57,515 nucleotides of DNA from Sharpea porci (GTDB lineage: Bacteria > Bacillota_I > Bacilli_A > Erysipelotrichales > Coprobacillaceae), in NCBI RefSeq assembly GCF_009695655.1, contig NZ_VUNM01000012.1, forward strand, positions 1 to 57,515, in the 5' to 3' direction. A program made the translations under genes and the position numbers. Below are positions 7,500 through 14,504 of this stretch, piece after piece (the first letter of the stretch is position 1; every line of letters starts with the position of its first letter). The notes beneath the pieces are model-generated. The model saw nothing but the letters and a program-made list of their open reading frames with translations. It did not search any database and was not told the origin of the DNA.

Positions 7500-9119
7500 A
7501 TGAAAAATGAACAATGGTGGAAGGATGCAGTGATATACCAGATTTATCCGAAGAGCTTCAAAGACAGCAATGGTGATGGCATTGGTGATATCAATGGCAT
7601 TATTTCAAAGCTTGATTATTTAGAAAAGCTAGGCATTGATGCGATCTGGCTCTCGCCTGTCTATAAGTCACCACAGGATGATAATGGCTATGATATTGCT
7701 GATTATCAAGCTATTGATGCAATGTTTGGTACACTGGATGATATGGATCTATTAATCAGTGAAGCAAAGAAACATCATATTCGTATTATCATGGATTTAG
7801 TTCTTAATCATACAAGTGATGAGCATTACTGGTTCCAAGAAGCAAAGAAAAGCAGGGATAATCCCTATCATGATTACTATGTCTGGAGGGATAATGAAGA
7901 GGGTGAATTACCCAATGATATGCAATCCGTCTTTGGTGGACCGGCTTGGGAATATGTTGAAGAAGTGGACCAGTATTATTTTCATCAGTTCTCTGTCAAA
8001 CAGCCAGATCTTAACTGGGATAATGATGCCGTAAGACATGAACTGTATGACATGATTAACTGGTGGATTGATCGTGGAGTAGGCGGTTTTAGGCTTGATG
8101 TTATTGACCAGATTGCGAAAGTGCCTGATTTGAAAATCACAAATAATGGACCAAAGCTTCATGATTATATTCGTGAGCTTAATGAAAATACATTTGGTAA
8201 AGGCGCTTTCATTACAGTGGGAGAAGCCTGGGGTGCCAATGTTGATAATGCGAAACTTTACAGCAATCCTGATGGTAGTGAATTTTCAATGGTGTTCCAG
8301 TTTGAACATATTGGCTTAGACCAACAAGAGGGCAAGGAGAAATGGGATTTAGCACCATTGCCATTTATTAAACTCAAACAAGTTCTTACAAAATGGCAAG
8401 AAGCGTTAGATGGAAGTGGCTGGAATAGTTTATTCTGGGATAATCATGATCTTCCTCGTATCGTATCACGCTGGGGCAATGATCAGCTCTATCGCAAAGA
8501 ATCTGCCAAGATGCTTGCCGTTGTCCTTCATGGTATGCAGGGAACACCTTATATCTATCAGGGGGAAGAGCTAGGCATGACAAATGTACAATATCCAATT
8601 GAAGATTATGAGGATCTCGAAACCCTCAATATGTACCATGAACGTAAAAAGCAAGGCTATCAAGAAGAAGATATTATGCGTTCCATCCATGCAAAGAGCA
8701 GGGATAATGCAAGAACACCAATGCAATGGGATGCAAGCGATAATGCTGGTTTTACAACGGGCACACCTTGGCTAAAGGTCAATCCAAATTATATCGAGAT
8801 CAATGCCAAAGACAATCTTGAAGATCCAAACTCAGTATTTGCTTGTTATCAAAAGCTGATTGCGTTAAGAAAGAACTATCCTGTCTTTGTTGATGGACAT
8901 TTTAAGCTATTGCTTGAAGAAGATGAAAATTTCTTTGCCTATAGAAGAGAAGATGAAGATAGCGAGATGCTTGTAATTGCGAACTTCTTTGATCAGCAGG
9001 TCAACTTACCACTTGAACTCAACTTACAAGACTACGATATTCTCTATCAAAACTACAAAGATACTTCAGGAAATCTCTATCGACCTTATGAAGCAAGAAT
9101 CTACTATAAGCAAAAATGA
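7500..9119 (+). CDS. GH13 oligo-1,6-glucosidase (cytoplasmic alpha-glucosidase)
   Basis: A 539-residue GH13 retaining alpha-glucosidase that should cleave isomaltose-type or short malto-oligosaccharides inside the cell. It has no signal peptide. All four GH13 regions are visible: DLVLNH, GFRLDV with nucleophile D200, GEAW with acid/base E242, and NHD with D317. Valine directly after the nucleophile is the residue associated with alpha-1,6 preference in the isomaltase subfamily. The ATG at 7500 is chosen because TGGAGG lies 8 bases upstream and the protein begins with the family's typical WWKDAVIYQIYPKSF. An upstream in-frame ATG at 7440 falls inside a terminator. Trehalose-6-phosphate hydrolase is a less likely alternative. 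Confidence 0.93.
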   Translation: MKNEQWWKDAVIYQIYPKSFKDSNGDGIGDINGIISKLDYLEKLGIDAIWLSPVYKSPQDDNGYDIADYQAIDAMFGTLDDMDLLISEAKKHHIRIIMDLVLNHTSDEHYWFQEAKKSRDNPYHDYYVWRDNEEGELPNDMQSVFGGPAWEYVEEVDQYYFHQFSVKQPDLNWDNDAVRHELYDMINWWIDRGVGGFRLDVIDQIAKVPDLKITNNGPKLHDYIRELNENTFGKGAFITVGEAWGANVDNAKLYSNPDGSEFSMVFQFEHIGLDQQEGKEKWDLAPLPFIKLKQVLTKWQEALDGSGWNSLFWDNHDLPRIVSRWGNDQLYRKESAKMLAVVLHGMQGTPYIYQGEELGMTNVQYPIEDYEDLETLNMYHERKKQGYQEEDIMRSIHAKSRDNARTPMQWDASDNAGFTTGTPWLKVNPNYIEINAKDNLEDPNSVFACYQKLIALRKNYPVFVDGHFKLLLEEDENFFAYRREDEDSEMLVIANFFDQQVNLPLELNLQDYDILYQNYKDTSGNLYRPYEARIYYKQK

Positions 9120-9163
9120 GAAAGTGATATTGAACTAAGAATTGTGATATAGTTAAAAATGTG

Positions 9164-9177
9164 AGAAAGCGTTATCA
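9164..9177 (+). promoter_or_regulatory. Candidate CcpA cre site downstream of the GH13 gene
   Basis: AGAAAGCGTTATCA matches 13 of 14 positions of TGWAARCGYTWNCW. It sits 45 bases past the GH13 stop and ahead of the structured intergenic stretch, so any target would be a transcript starting here. Confidence 0.45.
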
Positions 9178-9404
9178 TATGCATGTACATGAGAGGGTCT
9201 CATGTGATTGATAGAAGAAAAAGGCATAAGAAACGCTTGTCTACATTTTCTTTGAATAAATCATTTTCTAAACACAAATTCTTTAACAACAATAATATCT
9301 CTCGATTCATCAAAGCGTTTCTTATTCGACTATTCAAGACTGCTTCCCTTCAAATTCCTGTTACATGTTTGAATAATCTGCCTTTTCTTTTTCTTCGAGT
9401 ATTT

Positions 9405-9437
9405 CTAGGAGCATGCATTTGTATGCTCTTTTTCTTT
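9405..9437 (+). terminator. Intrinsic terminator
   Basis: GAGCAT (9409-9414) pairs with ATGCTC (9423-9428), then TTTTTCTTT. It closes transcription from the GH13/intergenic side before the next operon promoter. Confidence 0.85.
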
Positions 9438-9459
9438 ATATAAAAATGTAATAAAAATA

Positions 9460-9491
9460 TTGATATATTATTTGTAATAATATATATTACA
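9460..9491 (+). promoter_or_regulatory. Promoter with overlapping dyad operator, SnoaL-macrodomain operon
   Basis: TTGATA (9460-9465), a 17-bp spacer and TATATT (9483-9488) form a good sigma-A promoter. The dyad TGTAATA/TATTACA (9473-9491) covers the -10, and a further TGTAATA lies at 9447-9453, 26 bp upstream. An operator over the -10 implies repression. The Rrf2-type regulator encoded in the same operon is the obvious candidate, by inference. Confidence 0.6.
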
Positions 9492-9514
9492 TGTGTAAAA
9501 CGGAGGACAAAGCA

Positions 9515-10252
9515 ATGAGCAAGAAACTACAAAACGCAACAAATCTCTATTTACGTGGCATCAGAGATGGTGCAGTTGATGAAGTGCTGAATAATTATAT
9601 GGGCAAGACATATCGCCAGCATAGCACAGGTGTATCTGATGGTAAGGAAGGTTTCAAGGCATTCTTTACAGATTTCTTTAAACGCAATCCAGAAAGAGAT
9701 ATCCAGGTTGTACGTGCTTTTGAAGATGGCGAATATATTTTCATGCATGTTTATCAGAATTTAAATCATGGTGGGGCAAAGTGGATCACTACGGATATAT
9801 TCCATGCTGATGAAGAAGGACGCATTATTGAACATTGGGATGTCATTGATGCTTTTTATCAGGATGATGAAATCTTTGGAACATTTGAAATAAAGGATAA
9901 GGAATTAACAGAATCTAATAAAAGCGTTGTAAGAACATATCTCACAGAAGTTATGCAGAACCATAAGCTAGAAACTTTTAACCAATATGCTGCTGATGAA
10001 ATGAAAGAACATCATCACTCAATCTCAAACTATGTATCTTGGATCAAAGAACATTATGTTAACTATGATTTTGTCTTTAAGGTAATGGGTGCAGGTAATT
10101 ATGTTGTTGCTTATTCAAAAGTTGCTATTGATCATAAAGATTATGCTTTATTTGATATCTTCCGTCTTGATCAAGGTAAAATTGTGGAACATTGGATGAA
10201 TAAGGAAATCATGCCAGCATACGCAGAACTGACAAATTCAGGAAAGTTCTAG
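9515..10252 (+). CDS. Double SnoaL/NTF2-like domain protein
   Basis: A 245-residue protein made of two NTF2-like cone domains in tandem (about 1-120 and 130-245). Each half carries the same late motif (EGRIIEHWDVID and QGKIVEHWMNKE), the hallmark of SnoaL-like proteins annotated as polyketide-cyclase-like or aldol-condensation enzymes. There is no signal peptide. ATG 9515 is chosen over 9491 because CGGAGG lies 9 bases upstream; the earlier codon sits within the operator. It is first in an operon with a redox protein, a transporter, Rrf2 and a macrodomain, suggesting small-molecule modification. The substrate is unknown. Confidence 0.75.
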   Translation: MSKKLQNATNLYLRGIRDGAVDEVLNNYMGKTYRQHSTGVSDGKEGFKAFFTDFFKRNPERDIQVVRAFEDGEYIFMHVYQNLNHGGAKWITTDIFHADEEGRIIEHWDVIDAFYQDDEIFGTFEIKDKELTESNKSVVRTYLTEVMQNHKLETFNQYAADEMKEHHHSISNYVSWIKEHYVNYDFVFKVMGAGNYVVAYSKVAIDHKDYALFDIFRLDQGKIVEHWMNKEIMPAYAELTNSGKF

Positions 10253-10261
10253 GAGAAAATT

Positions 10262-10876
10262 ATGGAAACAAATAACTATTTACAAATATTAAGAGATGTT
10301 AAGGATGTTGCATTCGCAACTGTTGATGCAAATGGAATGCCACATGTAAGAATTATTGATATCATGATTGTAGAAAATGAAAAAATCTATTTTTGTACAA
10401 GTAGAGGTAAAGATTTTCATCAACAGCTTCTACATAATAACCATGTAGCCATTACTGGCATGAATAAGAACTATCAAATGGTCAGAGTAAGTGGTCAAGC
10501 ACAACGTTTAGAAAATAATGCATACTGGATTGATCGTATTTTTGAAGAGAATTCATCCATGAATGATGTCTATCCAGGCAAGAGCCGTTATATTCTTGAT
10601 GCTTTTGTCATTGAAGAGGGAGAAGGAGAATTCTTTGACTTATCAGTTTCCCCAATCAATCGTTATAGCTTTTCTTTAAACAAGAAGCCTATTACTCTCA
10701 AAGGCTTTGTGATTAGTGATGCTTGTATTGGCTGTGGCAAATGTATGCGTAACTGCCCACAACAATGTATAGTTGAAGGTAAACCTTATGAAATCATCCA
10801 GGAACATTGTTTGCATTGTGGCTTATGTTATGAAAACTGCCCAGTTAAAGCTATTCAAAGGAGAAAAACAATATGA
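10262..10876 (+). CDS. Flavin split-barrel (PPOX-fold) protein fused to 2[4Fe-4S] ferredoxin
   Basis: The N-terminal part (about 1-130) has the pyridoxamine-phosphate-oxidase-like split-barrel fold that usually binds FMN, heme or F420 (DVAFATVDANGMPHVRIID). The C-terminal part carries two four-cysteine clusters, C155-x2-C-x2-C-x3-C and C183-x2-C-x2-C-x3-C, for two [4Fe-4S] centres. It should move electrons between iron-sulfur centres and a bound flavin in the cytoplasm. The gene follows the SnoaL gene by 9 bases with an AGGAG site and overlaps the next gene by 4 bases (ATGA). The reaction and partner are unknown. The cluster ligands are certain; the cofactor in the barrel is inferred. Confidence 0.85.
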   Translation: METNNYLQILRDVKDVAFATVDANGMPHVRIIDIMIVENEKIYFCTSRGKDFHQQLLHNNHVAITGMNKNYQMVRVSGQAQRLENNAYWIDRIFEENSSMNDVYPGKSRYILDAFVIEEGEGEFFDLSVSPINRYSFSLNKKPITLKGFVISDACIGCGKCMRNCPQQCIVEGKPYEIIQEHCLHCGLCYENCPVKAIQRRKTI

Positions 10877-12408
10877 TAAAAGAAATGCTGAATTTACTGA
10901 TGACAAAGAAAGCTTTCTTTCTAGGACTCTTATTAGAACATATACAGATATCATTAATCTCTATTATTATTGCCATTGTTTTAGGGGGCATAACTGGTAT
11001 TCTTATTAGTGAATATAAGAAAAGTGCTAAGCCAACTCTAGGTGTTATTAATTTCCTCTATACAATTCCTTCCATCTCAATGCTTGGCTTCCTGCTTCCT
11101 TTTACAGGTATTGGCAATGTCACAGCTATTATTGCTTTGACAATTTATGCCTTGCTGCCGATGGTGCGCAATACTTATACGGGTATGATGAATGTCGATG
11201 ATGCGATATTAGAAGCAGCTAAAGGAATGGGTGCGACAAAAAGACAACTTCTTGTTGGTGTTCAGATTCCTTTGGCGATGCCTGTTATTCTTGCTGGCAT
11301 TCGTAATATGGCAACAATGACTATTGCCTTAGCTGGTATTGCTTCATTTATTGGGGCTGGTGGTTTAGGTGTGGCTATCTATCGTGGAATCACTACAAAT
11401 AATATGGCAATGAGTGTGGATGGCAGTTTATTGATTGCCCTGTTAGCTTTGATTGTTGATTTTGTTTTTGGAAGAATTGAAAAACATATTACGAATAAAT
11501 CTCACAGCAAAAAGATTTCACGAATCACAAAAGGTGTTGTAGCCGTTATTGCAGCAGGACTCGTTATTTCCGCTATCATGCCTTCTGCAAAGAAAGATGT
11601 TATTCAGATTGCGACAAAGCCAATGACTGAACAATATATTATTGGGGAAATGCTGAAGCAGGCGATTGAGAATCAAAGTGATCTGAAAGTCAAGCTGACT
11701 CAGGGTGTTGGTGGTGGTACAAGCAATATTGAACCAGGCATGGAGAGTGGTAAGTTTGATCTCTATCCAGAATATACAGGAACAGGCTGGAATATGGTCT
11801 TAAAGCGTAAGGATTTCTATCAGGAAGATAAATTCACGATGCTGCAAAAGGAATATGAAGATAAGCTGCATCTTACTTGGCATACAATGCTTGGCTTTAA
11901 TGACACATTTGGGATTGCTTTAAGAAAAGATATTGCTGATCAATATCAGATTAAGACCTATTCTGATTTACAGAAACTAAATGGTCAGTTGATTCTTGGT
12001 GCAGAATATGATTTCTTTGAAAGACAGGATGGTTATGATCAGCTGATCAAGACTTACAATCTTTCTTTCAAATCCACTAGTGATATGGATATGGGACTGA
12101 AGTATCAGGCATTAAATAGTGGCAAGGTTGATATCATGCCAGTCAATACAACTGATGGACAGCTTGCTTCATCACGGGCTGTCTTGTTGAAAGATGATTT
12201 ACATATGTATCCATCTTATCAATGCGGTCTGGTTGTTAGAGAAGATACATTAAAGAAATATCCTGAATTGGGTAAGGTTTTAAAGAAGTTTGATCATATT
12301 CTTAGTGAAGAAAGCATGCAGAGTATGAACTATCAGGTAGAAACAGAAAAGAAAGAAGCAAGTGCTGTCGCAAAAGCATTTCTTAAAGAAAAACAACTCT
12401 TGAAGTGA
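10873..12408 (+). CDS. ABC permease fused to substrate-binding domain (OpuC/EgtU type)
   Basis: A 511-residue fusion. Residues 1-215 are an ABC permease with about five or six membrane helices and the EAA-like loop (EAAKGMGATKRQLLVGVQIPLAMPVI). After a linking helix (about 222-240), residues 245-511 form a type-F substrate-binding domain exposed outside, with TEQYIIGEML and DLYPEYTGT. The same architecture is known for quaternary-amine importers (OpuB/OpuC, carnitine or choline) and for the ergothioneine importer EgtU. Sequence alone does not decide the ligand. The gene is translationally coupled to the iron-sulfur protein upstream and to the ATPase downstream. Import of a betaine-like compound is the working inference. 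Confidence 0.85.
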   Translation: MIKEMLNLLMTKKAFFLGLLLEHIQISLISIIIAIVLGGITGILISEYKKSAKPTLGVINFLYTIPSISMLGFLLPFTGIGNVTAIIALTIYALLPMVRNTYTGMMNVDDAILEAAKGMGATKRQLLVGVQIPLAMPVILAGIRNMATMTIALAGIASFIGAGGLGVAIYRGITTNNMAMSVDGSLLIALLALIVDFVFGRIEKHITNKSHSKKISRITKGVVAVIAAGLVISAIMPSAKKDVIQIATKPMTEQYIIGEMLKQAIENQSDLKVKLTQGVGGGTSNIEPGMESGKFDLYPEYTGTGWNMVLKRKDFYQEDKFTMLQKEYEDKLHLTWHTMLGFNDTFGIALRKDIADQYQIKTYSDLQKLNGQLILGAEYDFFERQDGYDQLIKTYNLSFKSTSDMDMGLKYQALNSGKVDIMPVNTTDGQLASSRAVLLKDDLHMYPSYQCGLVVREDTLKKYPELGKVLKKFDHILSEESMQSMNYQVETEKKEASAVAKAFLKEKQLLK

Positions 12409-12416
12409 GGACTATT

Positions 12417-13193
12417 ATGAATACAATAATTAAGTATGAACACATCACAAAAAGCTACGGCGAACATGAAATCATTCATGACTTAGAGCTTGATATTGAA
12501 GCAGGGGATTTTGTGACCATCATTGGTTCTTCGGGCTCAGGAAAGACAACCGTCCTCAAGATGGTCAATGGTCTTATCAAGCCTACTTCGGGTCATCTCT
12601 ATGTTGAGGGCAAGGATATCAATGATGTCGATTTGATTGACTTAAGACGTCATATTGGTTATGCCATTCAGGGCAGTGTGCTTTTCCCACATATGACAGT
12701 TGAAGAGAATATTGCCTATGTGCCTAGTCTGATCAATGCGAATGACAAAGAGAAGACACGTGTTGCTGTTGATCGTTGGATGAAGATGATGAATCTCGAT
12801 GCTTCATTAAAAGAACGTTATCCATCCGAACTTTCAGGCGGCCAGCAACAGCGGGTCGGCATTGCCCGTGCATTGGCTGCATCACCACATATTCTTTTGA
12901 TGGATGAGCCTTTTGGGGCTGTTGATGCCATTAACCGCACACAGCTACAGGATGAGCTTAAAGCCTTGCATAAGAAAACAGGCATTACCATACTCTTTGT
13001 CACCCATGACATTGAAGAAGCAATTAAGCTAGGTACAAAGGTTCTTGTGATTGATCAAGGTCGTATTGAACAGTATGATACGCCTGAAAAAGTACTCACA
13101 CAGCCAGCTACACCATTTGTTGAAAAACTGGTGAAAAGACAGGTAAGATGTACGAATGTCCAGGCATCTCACTGTCCCTATAGTACATATTAA
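12417..13193 (+). CDS. ABC transporter ATPase partner (OpuCA/EgtV-like)
   Basis: A 258-residue ATPase that drives the fused permease-binding protein encoded just upstream. Walker A GSSGSGKT, Q-loop IQGSVLFPH, signature LSGGQQQR, Walker B ILLMDEP and the H-loop VTHD are intact. It lacks the C-terminal CBS pair that osmoregulated OpuA/OpuC ATPases carry, which speaks against simple osmotic gating. ATG 12417 is preferred to the GTG at 12405, since GTGAGG then serves as its ribosome site just after the previous stop. The tail (VRCTNVQASHCPYSTY) is unusual, with two cysteines. Confidence 0.9.
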   Translation: MNTIIKYEHITKSYGEHEIIHDLELDIEAGDFVTIIGSSGSGKTTVLKMVNGLIKPTSGHLYVEGKDINDVDLIDLRRHIGYAIQGSVLFPHMTVEENIAYVPSLINANDKEKTRVAVDRWMKMMNLDASLKERYPSELSGGQQQRVGIARALAASPHILLMDEPFGAVDAINRTQLQDELKALHKKTGITILFVTHDIEEAIKLGTKVLVIDQGRIEQYDTPEKVLTQPATPFVEKLVKRQVRCTNVQASHCPYSTY

Positions 13194-13207
13194 TTAAGGA
13201 GATATTT

Positions 13208-13669
13208 ATGCAAATTACAAGTCGTTTTACAATTGCTATTCATATCTTAGGAGCGATTGATTATTTTCATGGCAAAGTGCCTGTTAATAGTACGCTTTTA
13301 GCACAAAGCATTGGCGCTAATCCAGTTATTGTCAGAGGTGTCATGGCCAAGCTTTCTAAAGCTGGTTATATTCTTGCGAGCAAAGGGAAGAATGATATTA
13401 CGCTCAAGACATCGCTCAATAAAATTACTTTCTATGATATCTATCAGCTCGTTGACGACAGTGCTCAAAAAGGTCTTTTCCATTTCCACGAGAACCCTAG
13501 TCCGGATTGTCCTGTTGGTCATAATATTCATCAGGCATTGGATGGCAAGCTTGATCAAGTACAGGAAGCCATGGAAAATGAAATGAAGATGATTACAGTA
13601 GGGGATGTTATGGATGATCTGATAATAGCAATCAAACAGAACTGTCAGGAGACCGCTTATGGATCATGA
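13208..13669 (+). CDS. Rrf2-family transcriptional regulator
   Basis: A 153-residue winged-helix protein of the Rrf2 family (QITSRFTIAIHILGAIDYF, then the recognition-helix region VRGVMAKLSKAGYILASKG). IscR and NsrR carry three close cysteines for an iron-sulfur cluster. Here only C in SPDCPVG is in the usual region and another lies at QNC near the end, so a canonical cluster is unlikely. This resembles the cluster-free YwnA branch, which may sense through a single thiol or a ligand. It is fifth in the operon and overlaps the macrodomain gene by 11 bases. It probably binds the dyad at 9473-9491, by inference. Confidence 0.85.
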   Translation: MQITSRFTIAIHILGAIDYFHGKVPVNSTLLAQSIGANPVIVRGVMAKLSKAGYILASKGKNDITLKTSLNKITFYDIYQLVDDSAQKGLFHFHENPSPDCPVGHNIHQALDGKLDQVQEAMENEMKMITVGDVMDDLIIAIKQNCQETAYGS

Positions 13670-14483
13670 TGCACAAAGAGCAACACTCTTAAAGGCATTA
13701 CTTGATGAGAATCCACAATATCGTCATCTTGAAATACCAACAGACATAACAGAACAAAAACAACTCATTCGTGCTTTAATGAATATCAGAATGCCTGAGC
13801 CGATTAGTCAGAATATTCTTGAAATTCAGGATGCTTACTTACAAGAAGAACAAAAAGATGACATCACTTATATTGATGCATTCCTACCAACAGATAAAGA
13901 TAAACGCTTATATCTCTGGCAGGGGGATATGACAACACTCAAGGTTGATGCCATTGTCAATCCTGCCAATAGTGCTATGCTTGGCTGTTTTAGACCTTTG
14001 CATAATTGTGTTGATAATATCATTCACTCTAAAGCAGGCATCGAGCTTAGACTTGCCTGTCATGACTATATGACACAACAAGCAAAGAAGTATGGGGAAG
14101 ACTATGAGGAGCCAACTGGCCAGGCCATGATCACGAAAGGCTATAATTTACCCGCCCATTATGTCATTCATACAGTTGGTCCAATCATCTCAGGTAGGCT
14201 TACGAAAGAGGATGAGGACTTGCTGGCAAACTGTTATAAATCATGTTTGACTCTCGCTTCTAACAATAACCTTACTACAATTGCCTTTCCATGTATTTCA
14301 ACAGGTGTCTTTCATTTTCCTCAGGACATAGCAGCCAAGGTTGTAGTCAAGGCTGTACAGGAATGGCTGGATGTCTTTAAGGATACATCTCTTCAAAAAG
14401 TCATTTTTAATGTCTTTAAAGATGAAGATCATCATTATTATGATCAACTTCTAAACAAACGCATTCCTTATAAGAAAAGCTAA
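13659..14483 (+). CDS. Zinc-dependent macrodomain protein (protein-ADP-ribose hydrolase)
   Basis: A 274-residue protein with an N-terminal helical extension (1-75) and a macrodomain (80-270). DAIVNPAN and the late GVFHFP loop form the ADP-ribose pocket. The catalytic loop holds C110, H115 and C117 (GCFRPLHNC), the ligand set of zinc-containing macrodomains. Those enzymes reverse SirTM-type ADP-ribosylation of lipoyl-carrier proteins in staphylococci and streptococci. No SirTM, GcvH-L or lipoate ligase gene is adjacent, so either the writer lies elsewhere or the target differs. The start overlaps the Rrf2 gene and has CAGGAG upstream. The enzyme class is clear; the biological target is unknown. 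Confidence 0.88.
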   Translation: MDHDAQRATLLKALLDENPQYRHLEIPTDITEQKQLIRALMNIRMPEPISQNILEIQDAYLQEEQKDDITYIDAFLPTDKDKRLYLWQGDMTTLKVDAIVNPANSAMLGCFRPLHNCVDNIIHSKAGIELRLACHDYMTQQAKKYGEDYEEPTGQAMITKGYNLPAHYVIHTVGPIISGRLTKEDEDLLANCYKSCLTLASNNNLTTIAFPCISTGVFHFPQDIAAKVVVKAVQEWLDVFKDTSLQKVIFNVFKDEDHHYYDQLLNKRIPYKKS

Positions 14484-14504
14484 CCCCGTTGGGCTAGCTT
14501 TTTT
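14475..14504. terminator. Terminator between convergent macrodomain and MATE genes
   Basis: AAAAGCTA...CCC/GGG...TAGCTTTT (14475-14502) forms a strong GC-cored hairpin ending in T. Its mirrored A/T flanks let it work for both converging units. It overlaps the stop codons of both genes. Confidence 0.85.

Larger units (their letters stand above)
9120..9440 (+). ncRNA. Structured intergenic stretch, possible small RNA or 3' UTR
   Basis: This gap holds ordered inverted repeats rather than a convincing gene. There is a perfect 8-bp stem with a GGG triloop (9187-9205), a 13-bp inverted repeat ATAAGAAACGCTT/AAGCGTTTCTTAT (9226-9238 with 9313-9325), and a terminator at 9409-9434. The 86-codon frame across it (9183-9443) has no ribosome site and an odd K/R/F/N-rich composition. 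It could be the long 3' UTR of the GH13 mRNA or an independent RNA; no firm promoter was found. Confidence 0.35.

Noticed and set aside
9183-9443. An 86-codon open frame between the GH13 gene and the SnoaL operon
   Set aside because: No ribosome-binding site, biased K/R/N/F-rich composition, and it runs through hairpins and a terminator. Treated as structured noncoding DNA instead.
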